Shown: positions 8,903 through 17,740, counted from the stretch's first letter. The stretch: 49,819 nucleotides of DNA from JBCBJZ01 sp038522635 (GCA_038522635.1 JBCBJZ010000006.1:1-49819), one strand, 5' to 3'. Notes: generated from the sequence alone by a model not told the origin. Numbers and translations are program-made.

Positions 8903-11307
8903 GCGGTCATCCCGACCCGGCGCTGCCGCCTCGTGCTGATCATGGTGCGGGCGGTGGCGATGCTCGCGATGGCGGTGGCGACGACAAAACGTTGCGCCGC
9001 ATCCTGTTTGCCCCGCGTAGCGTCGCCCTGATCGGCGCTTCCGATGATCTGCAAAAAACCACCGCGCGTCCGCTCGCGGCACTCAAGCGCCACGGCTTTC
9101 GCGGGCCGATCTACCCGGTCCACCCCCATCGCGCGCAGGTGCAGGGCCTGCCCGCCTACGAGGCGATCAGCGCGGTGCCCGGCCCGGTCGATCACGCCTA
9201 CGTGCTGCTCGACAGCGATGCTGCGGTAACCGCCGTCGAAGCCTGCGCGAGCGCGAACGCGAAAGCGGTAAGCCTGTTGGCGGGTGGCTTTGCCGAAGCG
9301 GGCGAAGCCGGACGCGAACGCCAGCGCCGCATCCTGCAGGCTGCGCGCGCAAGCGGTATGCGTATCCTCGGCCCCAATTGCCTCGGCATCGTCAACACCC
9401 ACAACGGCTTGTGCCTCAGCGCCAACGCCGCCTTCACCCATGAAGCGCTGCAGCCGGGACGTGTGGCGCTGTTGTCGCAAAGCGGCAGCATGATCGGCAG
9501 TGTGCTTTCGCGCGGCGCTGAGCGGGGGCTCGCCTTCTCGAAGCTGGTGTCGGTGGGCAACGAAGCCGACCTTAACGTCGGCGATCTCGGCCTCGCGCTG
9601 ATCGATGATCCCGAAACGCACGCCTTCCTGCTGTTCCTCGAGACGATCCGCGATGCAGCCACGCTTGCCGCATTCGCGTCGCGCGCGCACGCAGCGGGCA
9701 AGCCCGTGATCGCGTTGAAGCTCGGCCGCTCGCAAGAGGCGCGCGATCTGGCGCTGACCCATACGGGCGCGATGGTGGGGGACGATGTGATCGCGGATGC
9801 GTTCTTCCGTGACGTTGGCATCGCGCGGGTGTGCTCGATCGAGGGCTTGGTCGAAGCGGTGCCCCTGTTCGCGAACCGCTTAGGCCCGCACAGCGATCAT
9901 GCCGACGGTTTTGCCGCTCCCGGCTGCGGTGCTTCGACTGCCTCTACGGCTGCTTCTGCTGCAACGGCGCACGCGCCCCTCGCGCGTCCAGGTATTGGCG
10001 TCATCACCACGACGGGCGGCGGCGGCGCGCTCATCATCGATGCGCTTGCCAGCGAAGGCTTGGCGATCACCGCGATCGATGACGCGATGGCCCAGGCCCT
10101 CAGCGACGACAAGGTCACCGTGCACCCAGGGCCGATGGCCGACATGACGCTCGCTGGTGCGCGTTACACGACCATGCGGCGCGCGATCGAGACGATGGCG
10201 GCGAGCGGCCTGTTCGCGGTCGTGGTGGCAGCGATCGGCACGTCGGCGCGCCATCATCCGGAACTTGCGGTGCAGCCGCTGATCGACGCTAACGTGGAAG
10301 GCGGTCAACGAGCAGCGTCTGGCGAAACGATCGTGGCGGCGCATTGTATCCCTGCCGCGCCGGATGCGCTGGCACGGCTTGCTGCTGCCGGGCGCCCCTC
10401 GTTTCGCACAGCTGAGTCATGCGCTGACGTGTTGCGCGCCTTAATGCGCTGGCAGGCACCGCGTCGCGGGGTTTCCCCGTACACGCCGCCGCCACCATCG
10501 GGGCGTGCGGTGGCGATGGCTGGTCGGGCTGCGGTTGAGCGATTGCGCGCGCTCGGTATCGCGTGTGCGCCGGCGTACAGCGTCGACCTGACGAGCCTTG
10601 ATGGGCCCCAGGAGGGGCCGGGCGCTACGCCAGGGCAGAGCAGGTTCGCCTTGCCTTTCGCCTATCCGGTGGTCGTCAAGATGGACGATGCGGACATCAC
10701 CCATAAGACGGAACTCGGCGGCGTCATCACCGGGATCACCGACGGAGCTGCCTTGGATGCGGCCCTCGCGACGTTGCGTAAGCGGGCGGCGGCTGCCGGC
10801 ATCGCGCTGCGCACCGCGCTCGTGCAACCGCAGGTGAGCGCGGTCCAGGAGGTGCTCGTCGGCTACCGACGCGACCCCCTGGTGGGCCCTGTGATCACGT
10901 TGGCGCCCGGCGGCGTGCTGGCGGAACTGATGGGCGACATGGCGGTCGCGTTGGCGCCGGTAACGCGCGCTGAAGCCCATGCGATGATCGCGAGCCTGCG
11001 TACACTTGAGCCGCTGCGAGGCTACCGTGGGGGCCCCCGTGGTGCCATCGATGCGCTCGCCGAAACGATTGTCGCGCTGTCGGCTTTGGCCGGTGATCCG
11101 CAGACGCTGGAAGCCGAGATCAACCCGGTGATGGTGCTCGCCGAGCGCACCAGCGATGCTGCGCATGCGCATGTGGGTGCGATCGCGGTTGATGCGCTCC
11201 TTGTGGTCGATGATGGTAGAGTGGCACAGGGCTTAGGCACCGAGACAGGTGCAGGCCGGCCGACTGGCCACGGGAGAGCGGGCCACAACGAAGAGGGCAC
11301 ATCATGA
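8899..11307 (+). CDS. ADP-forming acyl-CoA synthetase, fused alpha and beta subunits
   Basis: 802 residues. The order is CoA-binding Rossmann domain (about 32-160, starting APRSVALIGAS), two succinyl-CoA-ligase-like domains (to about 480) and a C-terminal ATP-grasp domain (about 540-780). His288 in LTHTGAMVGDD is the expected phospho-histidine; ITHKTELGGV near 602 is the ATP-grasp loop. The enzyme interconverts acyl-CoA + ADP + Pi with free acid + ATP, in the cytosol. Coupled by 4-bp overlaps to the acyl-CoA dehydrogenase before it and the SDR after it, it probably activates, or recovers ATP from, the acid handled by that cassette. An Ala/Thr/Ser-rich insertion lies near residues 335-355. Confidence 0.9.
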   Translation: MSGHPDPALPPRADHGAGGGDARDGGGDDKTLRRILFAPRSVALIGASDDLQKTTARPLAALKRHGFRGPIYPVHPHRAQVQGLPAYEAISAVPGPVDHAYVLLDSDAAVTAVEACASANAKAVSLLAGGFAEAGEAGRERQRRILQAARASGMRILGPNCLGIVNTHNGLCLSANAAFTHEALQPGRVALLSQSGSMIGSVLSRGAERGLAFSKLVSVGNEADLNVGDLGLALIDDPETHAFLLFLETIRDAATLAAFASRAHAAGKPVIALKLGRSQEARDLALTHTGAMVGDDVIADAFFRDVGIARVCSIEGLVEAVPLFANRLGPHSDHADGFAAPGCGASTASTAASAATAHAPLARPGIGVITTTGGGGALIIDALASEGLAITAIDDAMAQALSDDKVTVHPGPMADMTLAGARYTTMRRAIETMAASGLFAVVVAAIGTSARHHPELAVQPLIDANVEGGQRAASGETIVAAHCIPAAPDALARLAAAGRPSFRTAESCADVLRALMRWQAPRRGVSPYTPPPPSGRAVAMAGRAAVERLRALGIACAPAYSVDLTSLDGPQEGPGATPGQSRFALPFAYPVVVKMDDADITHKTELGGVITGITDGAALDAALATLRKRAAAAGIALRTALVQPQVSAVQEVLVGYRRDPLVGPVITLAPGGVLAELMGDMAVALAPVTRAEAHAMIASLRTLEPLRGYRGGPRGAIDALAETIVALSALAGDPQTLEAEINPVMVLAERTSDAAHAHVGAIAVDALLVVDDGRVAQGLGTETGAGRPTGHGRAGHNEEGTS

Positions 11308-12068
11308 CGCAGGACACTGGCCAAGAGCAGACCACCACACGAACCGCCCTCATCACCGGCAGCGGGCTCAACATCGGCCGCGCCATTGCGGTGCGTCTGG
11401 CGCGCGACGGGATGAACGTGGTCATCAACGGTTCACGCGATCGGGCGGCGTGCGATGTCACCGCGCAAGCGGCGGCGGAGGCTGGCGGTGCAACGCTGGT
11501 CGCCATGGGTGATGTTGGCACGCGAGAAGGCGCGCGCACCGTTGCGGTCCAGGCGCTTGAGCGCTTCGGCCGCGTCGATGTGCTGGTGACGAACGCTGCG
11601 ATCCGGCCTGAGTCCGCGTTCCTGGAGATGGACGAAGCGGAGTGGGACCGCGTTCTGGCGATCAACTTGAACTCTGCGTTCTGGCTGGCGCGCGCTTGCT
11701 TGCCCGGCATGGTGGAAGCGGGCTTCGGCCGCATCATCACCTTCGCCGGGATGAATGCAATCCACGGCTACAAGGGCCGCGCGCACGTTTCGGTGTCGAA
11801 ACACGCGCTGTGGGGGCTGACCAAGTCGCTCGCCAAGGAGTTCGGCCCCCAAGGGATCACCACCAACATCGTATCGCCAGGACCGATCCGCCCCGAAGGC
11901 GGAGACCCGGCCATGGTGGCGCACATCCGCTCGCAGGAAGGGCGCATCCCGGTGGGAAGGCTTGGCGAAGCCTCCGAGGTCGCTGCCACCGTCGCGCTGT
12001 TGGCGAGCGATGATGGCGCTTTCATCAACGGCCAGATGCTGCAAGTGAACGGTGGCACGCAGACCTAG
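11304..12068 (+). CDS. Atypical short-chain dehydrogenase/reductase lacking the Ser-Tyr pair
   Basis: 254 residues, Rossmann fold: TGSGLNIGRA is the cofactor loop, NAAI replaces NNAG, and AINLNSAF carries the usual Asn. Lys166 of the YxxxK motif is kept, but the Tyr position holds Val162 (His161 beside it) and the Ser position is Gly149. Divergent SDR families with an RAHV...K motif exist, so this is probably a family trait rather than decay. Without Ser and Tyr, normal carbonyl reduction is doubtful; another acid/base such as His161 or a different reaction is possible. It overlaps the upstream synthetase by ATGA. The TAG stop lies within a dispersed palindromic repeat. Confidence 0.85.
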   Translation: MTQDTGQEQTTTRTALITGSGLNIGRAIAVRLARDGMNVVINGSRDRAACDVTAQAAAEAGGATLVAMGDVGTREGARTVAVQALERFGRVDVLVTNAAIRPESAFLEMDEAEWDRVLAINLNSAFWLARACLPGMVEAGFGRIITFAGMNAIHGYKGRAHVSVSKHALWGLTKSLAKEFGPQGITTNIVSPGPIRPEGGDPAMVAHIRSQEGRIPVGRLGEASEVAATVALLASDDGAFINGQMLQVNGGTQT

Positions 12069-12097
12069 AACGGGTTCGCTTCAGGTGAAGCAGAACC
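12065..12097. repeat. Dispersed palindrome (GGTTCGCTTCA family) overlapping the SDR stop codon
   Basis: After CTAGAACGG the sequence GGTTCGCTTCA-GG-TGAAGC-AGAACC forms a hairpin with one extra base. The same core recurs at 14901-14935 and 39530-39551. The TAG of the SDR gene (12066-12068) belongs to the repeat's CTAGA edge. Confidence 0.7.
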
Positions 12098-12144
12098 GCG
12101 TTGTGGCAACCATCGGCAATCGGGCGGCAAAGAGGGGAAGAGCG

Positions 12145-12516
12145 ATGCTGAGGGGCAAACGACTCCAGATGGCCGGAACGGCGGCTTTGATGCTGGCGTT
12201 GAGCCTTGCGCCGGCGCTTGCGCACTCCAAAATCAAAAGCAGCGTTCCGCGCAGCGGCGGCACGGTGAAGGCCGGCTTGGATCGCCTTGAGTTCGGGTTC
12301 CGCAAGCCGGTTCGGCTGATCCTGGTGCGTATGAAGCGGACGGATGGCAGCGCCAAAACCCTTCCCGCCGTTCAAAGGCCGCGGGCGAAGTTCGCCATTG
12401 ACACAGCGGTGGCGATAGAGCCCTTGAGCGCAGGCCGCTACGCTTTGATGTGGACCGCGATCGCCAAGGACGGCCACGTGATGAAGGGAACCATCGCCTT
12501 CACCGTTGCACCGTAA
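12145..12516 (+). CDS. copC: Periplasmic copper-binding protein CopC
   Basis: 123 residues from ATG 12145, chosen because AGAGGGGAAG lies just upstream and a clean signal peptide follows; the frame is open further upstream. Cleavage after ALA (residue 26) would leave His27 as the mature N-terminus, the Cu(II) ligand typical of CopC, and the HSKIKSSVPRSGG start fits the family. The second part of the copper site, Asp-Gly-His in AKDGHVMKG, is near the C-terminus. The beta-sandwich binds copper in the periplasm and hands it to CopD, encoded immediately downstream. The Met-rich Cu(I) loop of plasmid CopC proteins is absent, as in most chromosomal forms. Confidence 0.88.
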   Translation: MLRGKRLQMAGTAALMLALSLAPALAHSKIKSSVPRSGGTVKAGLDRLEFGFRKPVRLILVRMKRTDGSAKTLPAVQRPRAKFAIDTAVAIEPLSAGRYALMWTAIAKDGHVMKGTIAFTVAP

Positions 12517-12518
12517 CG

Positions 12519-13376
12519 GTGGGGCTGATCGAACTCGACGCATCAGCGCTCATTTTGCGCACGCTCGTCTATGCCGGCAGCATCGCCGCAGCGGGCGGGC
12601 TGCTGTTCTACGCAAGCGTTCCGGGTGCTGCCAACGTAAGCTTCATGACCCGGCGGCAGGTCCGTACCGGGGCGCTGACCATTTTGGTGGTCGAGCCTTT
12701 ACGTTACGCCCACTTCCAAATGGCGATTGCCGGTGGCGACGTCGGCTTGGCGTTCGATCCCGCCATGCGTTGGATGGCACTCGAAACGCCCATCGGGCAA
12801 GCGGGCGGCGTGCGGATGATCGCGGGTGCGTGCTTGCTGGTCGCGGGCGTGAGGTGGCTGCCGCTCGGTATCGCGAGCGCCTTGGCGATGATCGGCTCGT
12901 TCACGCTTGAAGGTCATACGGTGGCGCACGAGGGCGGGCGGTGGCTGCTGGCAGCGCTGTTGGCCCTTCACCTGGTTGTTGCGCACTGGTGGCTGGGCGC
13001 TCTTGTACCGCTGCGATCGGCAACGGCGTTAGAGGGGCGCGTGGTCGCTGATCTGGTCGCCGCGTTCGGCCGCATGGCGTTGGGGGCCGTGATCGTTCTG
13101 GCGCTCGCAGGCACGCTGTTGATCGCGCTGCTCGCGAACTGGCACTTTGATCCCAGCCGTCCCCATCAGATGGCACTGGCGGCCAAGCTCGTCTTGTTCG
13201 TTGCGGTGTTGGGCATTGCAGCGCGCAATAAGGGGGTGTGGACCCCGATGTTGACCGCATCGCCCGCTCGCGCGCGCAAAGGCTTGCGGACGAGTTTGAA
13301 CCTCGAAATCGGTTTGTGCGGTGCGATCCTCGCCGCCACCGCGCTCGTGATCTCGTTCTCCCCATCGCCGGGCTGA
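12519..13376 (+). CDS. copD: CopD-family inner-membrane copper protein
   Basis: About 285 residues. The open frame runs back to 12450 inside copC, but GTG 12519, two bases after the copC stop, is the likely coupled start; no clear ribosome binding site is seen. The protein is hydrophobic, with about eight predicted membrane helices; the segment HTVAHEGGRWLL...ALHLVVAHWWLGALVPL is typical of the CopD domain. Together with CopC it is thought to import copper to the cytoplasm, for cuproenzymes or as part of copper handling. Nothing else for copper lies nearby. Confidence 0.85.
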   Translation: MGLIELDASALILRTLVYAGSIAAAGGLLFYASVPGAANVSFMTRRQVRTGALTILVVEPLRYAHFQMAIAGGDVGLAFDPAMRWMALETPIGQAGGVRMIAGACLLVAGVRWLPLGIASALAMIGSFTLEGHTVAHEGGRWLLAALLALHLVVAHWWLGALVPLRSATALEGRVVADLVAAFGRMALGAVIVLALAGTLLIALLANWHFDPSRPHQMALAAKLVLFVAVLGIAARNKGVWTPMLTASPARARKGLRTSLNLEIGLCGAILAATALVISFSPSPG

Positions 13377-13534
13377 TCCGCAAAACCAGACGGATTGTTA
13401 CGCCGCTTAGACGCTTAGAAAAACACACGGCCGAGGGCTGCGCCACGCTGGGCCACCGGCGGCGGATCCTGCGGCCGGGTCATCAACATCGCCCATCGAG
13501 ACCGGTGTAGCGGTGAGAACTTCGGGAGGATTTT

Positions 13535-14791
13535 ATGCGATCAAAGATCCTGGCGGCCGCCACAGCAATGGTGCTTTCGGCCAGCCTAGCGACGGCTGCG
13601 ACAGCGCAAAAACTCAAAGTCGGCGTGCTCGCGACGCTTGAAGGCACCTACACGGTGTTGGGCGAAGATGGCGTGCGTGGCCTGCGGGTGGCCATGAAGA
13701 AAGCCGGCATGAAAGCGGGCGGCAAAGACATCCAGTTGATCATCCAGTCGACGGATGCGTCGCCCGACAGCGCGGTGCGCGGCGCGCGCAAACTGGTGGA
13801 GCAGGACAAGGTCGACATCGTCATCGGCCCGCTTTCCGGTTCAGAAGGCATTGCGATCCGCGACTACTCCAAGACGCAGCCGCAGGTGACGTTCATCAAC
13901 GGCATCTCGGGCGCGCAAGAGACGACGTATGTGAAGCCGTCGTCGAACTTCTTCCGCTTCAACATGGATGGGGCGCAGTGGTCAGCGGGCCTCGGCGATT
14001 ACATCTACAACGTGAAGAAGTACAAGAAGATCGCCACCATCGGTGAAGATTACTCGTTCATCTACACGCAGGTGTTCGGCCTCGCGACGGAGTTCTGCCG
14101 GGCTGGCGGTGAGATCACGCAACGCTTCTGGGTGCCGCTTGGCACGAAGGACTTCGGTTCAATCATCGCGGCTTTGCCCGATGATGTGGATGCAATCTAC
14201 CTCGGCCTGGGCGGCGGCGACGCTGTCAACTTCCTCAACCAGTACCAGCAGGCTGGCGGTGATGCGAACCTGATCGGCGGCACCATCATGGTCGACGGTA
14301 CGGTGCTGAGCTCCAAAGGCAATGCCAAGAAAGCCCTGATCGGCGTGCCCTCTGCCGGTCCGCAGGCTGACACCTGGGATAACCCCAAGTGGAAGGCGTA
14401 TGTGAAGGCCTATCAGGATGCGTTCCCCCCTGAGAAGCGTTTCCCGAGCCCGTCGCTGCTGGCCACTGGCTACTACAATGCGACGAACGCAGCACTGCAG
14501 TGCCTGAACAAAGTCAAAGGCGACCTGTCAGACGGGCACAAAAAGTTCCGCGCCTGCCTGTCGACGCTGGTGCTCGATGCGCCCAACGGCACCATCAAAC
14601 TCGATGGCAACCGCCAGGCGATCGGCACGAACTTCGTGTCTGAAGTGGTAGAACTGCCCAACGGCAACCTCGCCACCAAGCTCGTGAAGATCAAAAAGGA
14701 CGTCAACCAGACGCTTGGCATCGACGCATCCGCGTTCGCCAAGATCGGGTTGCCGAGCCGCACGTCGCCGGCCTGTAAGAAGTCTTACTAA
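13535..14791 (+). CDS. Branched-chain-type ABC transporter substrate-binding protein
   Basis: 418 residues; GGGAGGA precedes ATG 13535. A Sec signal peptide ends at ATAQ, followed by KLKVGVLATLEGTYTVLGEDGVRG, the start of a Peripla_BP_6 (LivK-like) two-lobed binding protein. It probably supplies the LivHMGF-type permease starting at 19225, although a repeat-bearing gap, two dehydrogenase genes and an AraC gene lie between. Relatives bind amino acids but also aromatic acids, amides and other small acids; the catabolic context favours a non-amino-acid ligand, which is inference. A Cys pair (CLNKV and ACLSTL) near residues 325-345 might form a disulfide. Confidence 0.92.
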   Translation: MRSKILAAATAMVLSASLATAATAQKLKVGVLATLEGTYTVLGEDGVRGLRVAMKKAGMKAGGKDIQLIIQSTDASPDSAVRGARKLVEQDKVDIVIGPLSGSEGIAIRDYSKTQPQVTFINGISGAQETTYVKPSSNFFRFNMDGAQWSAGLGDYIYNVKKYKKIATIGEDYSFIYTQVFGLATEFCRAGGEITQRFWVPLGTKDFGSIIAALPDDVDAIYLGLGGGDAVNFLNQYQQAGGDANLIGGTIMVDGTVLSSKGNAKKALIGVPSAGPQADTWDNPKWKAYVKAYQDAFPPEKRFPSPSLLATGYYNATNAALQCLNKVKGDLSDGHKKFRACLSTLVLDAPNGTIKLDGNRQAIGTNFVSEVVELPNGNLATKLVKIKKDVNQTLGIDASAFAKIGLPSRTSPACKKSY

Positions 14792-14831
14792 AGCCGCCCC
14801 GCGTTTCATGCCTGTGCCCGGCTGCTCCCGT

Positions 14832-14935
14832 TAGAGTTCATCCGCTTCAGGTGGAATCACCTGAGGCGAAAGATGAACGGCCAAAAAAGAGCTTAGATGT
14901 CGGTTCCGCTTCAAGCTGAAGCGAACCGGCTCTAG
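14832..14935. repeat. Palindromic repeat copy 1 with second hairpin
   Basis: GTTCATC + CGCTTCAGG (14836-14851), loop TGGAATCA, then CCTGAGGCG + AAA + GATGAAC (14860-14878) form a 16-bp stem with an AAA bulge. A further hairpin, CGGTTCCGCTTCA / TGAAGCG-AACCG, follows at 14901-14928, ending in GGCTCTAGC. The first 49 bases differ from copy 2 at only two sites, one of which keeps a G-T pair. Confidence 0.85.
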
Positions 14936-15051
14936 CGGGATGCGGCCGGGCATTCCGTCAGGGCGTCCATCGTTCGCCTTCGGTGGTCCGACCTGCAAGG
15001 GCGCGCTCACTTTTTTTTCGGTTTGCGAGCTTTCCAAAGCGGTTGGTTCCC
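14936..15051. other. Spacer between the two palindromic repeats
   Basis: Part of a 385-bp stretch (14792-15176) without a gene. It has a T8 tract (15011-15018) but no stem directly before it, so I do not call a terminator. No ORF or RNA was recognised. Confidence 0.4.
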
Positions 15052-15140
15052 TAGAGTTCATCCGCCTCAGGTGGAATCGCCTGAGGCGAAAGATGAACGG
15101 CAAAACAAAAGCTTAGATGCCGGTCCCGCGCTAACGCGAA
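15052..15140. repeat. Palindromic repeat copy 2
   Basis: GTTCATC + CGCCTCAGG, loop TGGAATCG, CCTGAGGCG + AAA + GATGAAC: the fully Watson-Crick version of the copy-1 hairpin. The GCTTAGATG(T/C)CGGT segment after it is also shared, then the copies diverge. An 18-bp fragment of the left arm recurs at 43194-43211. Confidence 0.85.
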
Positions 15141-15176
15141 ATCGCGAACCGACGCTAAGCGGTGGTCTTCCAAGCG

Positions 15177-16313
15177 ATGACGCTGATTACCTATTCTACG
15201 CGGATCCACTTCGCCGATAGCGTGCTCGAAGAAGCGCTGTGGGCCGAGGTGGAGGCGAGCGGCTTGCGCCGCGCCATGCTGGTCGCGCGCGATGATGCGG
15301 CCGATCTGACGTTGCTGGAGCGTATTCCCGCCGGGCTTCCACCCGATGCGACGCTTGACGCTTTCGAGCCCGTGCCCGCCGTGCCCACCGAAGTGGCCGC
15401 GCGCGCGCTTGCGGCCCGCATCGCACAGGAGCGTTGTGACGCGATGATCGCGGTTGGCGGCAGTGCCGCGATCGGTTTGGCCAAGCTGGCGCGCCTCCTG
15501 ATCAAGCACGACGTACCGCTTGGGCAGATTTCCGCCCTCTCATCGGCGATCCGCCGCGACCGACCTGATCCCGCGTTGCCAAAGCTGTTCGCGATCCCCG
15601 CGCTGCGTGGCCTCGGTGCCGCCGTCAACGCGCATGTGCCCGTCATCTTGGAGGATGGTGAGCGCTCGCGTGTGATCCATCAGGATCTGATCCCAACCGT
15701 GACGATTTGCGACCCCTCGTTGCTGCGGGGCGAGGCTGATGCGCCCCGCGCCAGCGCGCTGGTGGAAGCGATCGCGCGCTGCATTGAGGCCTATCTGCTG
15801 CAGGGTTTTCACCCACCGGCTGAAGGCATCGCGCTGGACGGTCTGCGTCGCGCGAGCTGTCAACTCCCGCGCCATGGGCAGGGTGATCAGTTTGAGGTGC
15901 GCCGCGAGCTGATGGCGGCAACGCTTAACGGCGCGCTTGCCCTGCAAACCGGATTGGGCGTCTCGCAGCGCCTGTGCGATGCGCTGCGGATGGCAGCTCA
16001 TCGCGACCTTGATAACGGCGCTGTCACGCGCCTGCTGCTGCCGCCGGTGCTGCGGTGTCTGGCGTGTCAGCCTGATCCCAAACACCGCGCGCTGAAGCGT
16101 GCGCTTGGCATCTACGATGAGACGCCTTTGGCTGATGGCGTCGCGATCAAGCTGCAGGGCCTGCCACTACCCCGACGACTGTCAGAATGCGGGATCGACC
16201 AGGCTGCGATCGAGAGTGCAGCAAGCATTGCGTCCAACGAGCTTTACGGGCAACGCCAACTTCGCCTCGGCGGTGAAGCTGGCCTGTCGAAAATGATGAG
16301 GGCGCTGCATTGA
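15177..16313 (+). CDS. Iron-alcohol-dehydrogenase / maleylacetate-reductase-like protein with degenerate metal site
   Basis: 378 residues from ATG 15177 (a GTG at 15162 is possible). The fold is that of group III Fe-alcohol dehydrogenases and maleylacetate reductases: VGGSAAIGLAK is the nucleotide loop and CDPSLL the domain junction. The metal ligands are lost: the DxxxH pair becomes Glu197/Arg201, the next His becomes Asp268, and the last is ambiguous (His275 or Asn280). The IPTTAGTGSE-type loop is IPALRGLGAAV. Maleylacetate reductases also lack the metal, so activity on an oxo-acid is possible. It overlaps the ALDH gene by four bases (TTGA). Confidence 0.8.
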   Translation: MTLITYSTRIHFADSVLEEALWAEVEASGLRRAMLVARDDAADLTLLERIPAGLPPDATLDAFEPVPAVPTEVAARALAARIAQERCDAMIAVGGSAAIGLAKLARLLIKHDVPLGQISALSSAIRRDRPDPALPKLFAIPALRGLGAAVNAHVPVILEDGERSRVIHQDLIPTVTICDPSLLRGEADAPRASALVEAIARCIEAYLLQGFHPPAEGIALDGLRRASCQLPRHGQGDQFEVRRELMAATLNGALALQTGLGVSQRLCDALRMAAHRDLDNGAVTRLLLPPVLRCLACQPDPKHRALKRALGIYDETPLADGVAIKLQGLPLPRRLSECGIDQAAIESAASIASNELYGQRQLRLGGEAGLSKMMRALH

Positions 16314-17740
16314 TCCCGCTTCTGATCAACGGCGAAGGAATTACCACCGGCCAGGTCGTGGCCAACATCAACCCGTCAAACACCGCTGATGTGATCGACG
16401 AGGCAGCGCAGGCCGACCCGCATCATGTTCAAATGGCGATCGCGAGCGCCCGCGCGGCCGCGCCGGGTTGGGCCATGGCAGGCCCGGTGGAGCGCCACAG
16501 GGTGCTGGCGAAAACCGCACAAGGGTTGCAGGAACGCGCTGCCGAACTGGGCCACTTGCTTGCGCGCGAAGAGGGCAAAACGCGCGCGGAAGCGATTGCC
16601 GAAGTGGAGCGGGCGGCGCATATTTTTGCGTTCTTCGCTGGCGAAGCTTTGCGTTTGGGGGGCGAGACCGGCGCCTCCATGAGGCCTGGCGTCGGCGTTG
16701 AAGTGACGCCTGAGCCGTTGGGTGTCGTCGCCCTGATCACGCCGTGGAATTATCCGATGGCGATCCCCGCGTGGAAGATCGCGCCGGCGCTTTGCTACGG
16801 CAACACGGTGATCTTGAAGCCCGCTGAATTGGTGCCCTCGTGCGCAGCAGCGCTTATCGACGCGATCAACGCGGCCGGTGCACCCGCTGGCGTGGTGAAC
16901 CTGGTGATGGGGGCTGGCCGCGTCGTGGGTGCGGCGCTGGTCGACAGTCCGGCCGTTGATGGGCTGAGCTTTACGGGTTCGCAGGCGACGGGACAGGCCA
17001 TCGCGGTTGCGGCGGCAAAGTCGCTCAAGCGCGTGCAGCTCGAGATGGGCGGTAGCAATCCGCTCGTGGTGCTGGATGACTGCGATCTGGAGCTGGCGGT
17101 GACCTGCGCGGTCGACGGTTCGTTCTATTCGACCGGCCAGCGTTGCACCGCCTCAAGGCGGTTGATCGTGACCGACGGTGTCTACAGCCGCTTCGTGGAA
17201 CGCGTGGCGGAGCGGGTGCGGGCGTTGCGCGTCGACGACGCCCTGAAGGCGGGGACCGAGATTGGCCCCGTGGTCAGCGATGAGCAATTGGAGCAGAACC
17301 TGCAAGCGCTCGAGACGGCGCGGCGCGAAGGCGGCAGCGTCCGCGCGGGCGGGGAGCGGCTCACCCGTGCGACGCCGGGCCATTACATGCAGCCCGCGCT
17401 GGTCACCGATACGACGCCCGAGATGACCTTAAACCGCGAAGAGGTCTTCGGTCCGATCGCCAGCGTTTTGCGCGCGCGTGATTACGACGAAGCGCTGAAG
17501 CTGGCGAACGATACGCCGTTCGGCCTGACCGCCGGTGTTTGCACGCAAAGCCTCGCACGTTCGACGCATTTCAAGCGCCACGCGCAGGCCGGCATGGTGA
17601 TGGTCAATCTCCCGACAGCGGGCGTCGATGTGCATGTGCCGTTTGGAGGGCGTAAGGCCTCGAGCTATGGCCCGCGCGAGCAGGGCGAGTACGCCCGGAC
17701 GTTCTACACGATCATGAAGACGGCTTACACGCGCGCCTGA
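16310..17740 (+). CDS. NAD(P)-dependent aldehyde dehydrogenase
   Basis: 476 residues; TTG start at 16310 overlaps the stop of the preceding gene. All ALDH marks are present: TPWNYP, general base Glu245 in LEMGGSNP, and nucleophile Cys279 in GQRCTAS, 34 residues apart as usual. The C-terminus VPFGGRKASSYGPREQGEYAR...KTAYTR resembles 2-oxoglutarate-semialdehyde (2,5-dioxopentanoate) dehydrogenases of sugar-acid pathways. It oxidises an aldehyde to an acid in the cytosol. Paired with a Fe-ADH-like gene, it could take an omega-hydroxy or semialdehyde intermediate onward. The exact substrate is inferred only. Confidence 0.9.
   Translation: MIPLLINGEGITTGQVVANINPSNTADVIDEAAQADPHHVQMAIASARAAAPGWAMAGPVERHRVLAKTAQGLQERAAELGHLLAREEGKTRAEAIAEVERAAHIFAFFAGEALRLGGETGASMRPGVGVEVTPEPLGVVALITPWNYPMAIPAWKIAPALCYGNTVILKPAELVPSCAAALIDAINAAGAPAGVVNLVMGAGRVVGAALVDSPAVDGLSFTGSQATGQAIAVAAAKSLKRVQLEMGGSNPLVVLDDCDLELAVTCAVDGSFYSTGQRCTASRRLIVTDGVYSRFVERVAERVRALRVDDALKAGTEIGPVVSDEQLEQNLQALETARREGGSVRAGGERLTRATPGHYMQPALVTDTTPEMTLNREEVFGPIASVLRARDYDEALKLANDTPFGLTAGVCTQSLARSTHFKRHAQAGMVMVNLPTAGVDVHVPFGGRKASSYGPREQGEYARTFYTIMKTAYTRA

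Noticed and set aside
7625..9082. 485-codon minus-strand ORF
   Set aside because: It lies antisense to the acyl-CoA dehydrogenase and reads as Arg/Ala/His-rich shadow of GC-rich coding DNA; no domain.
15011..15018. Rho-independent terminator at the T8 tract
   Set aside because: No stable GC stem directly precedes the T run on either strand.
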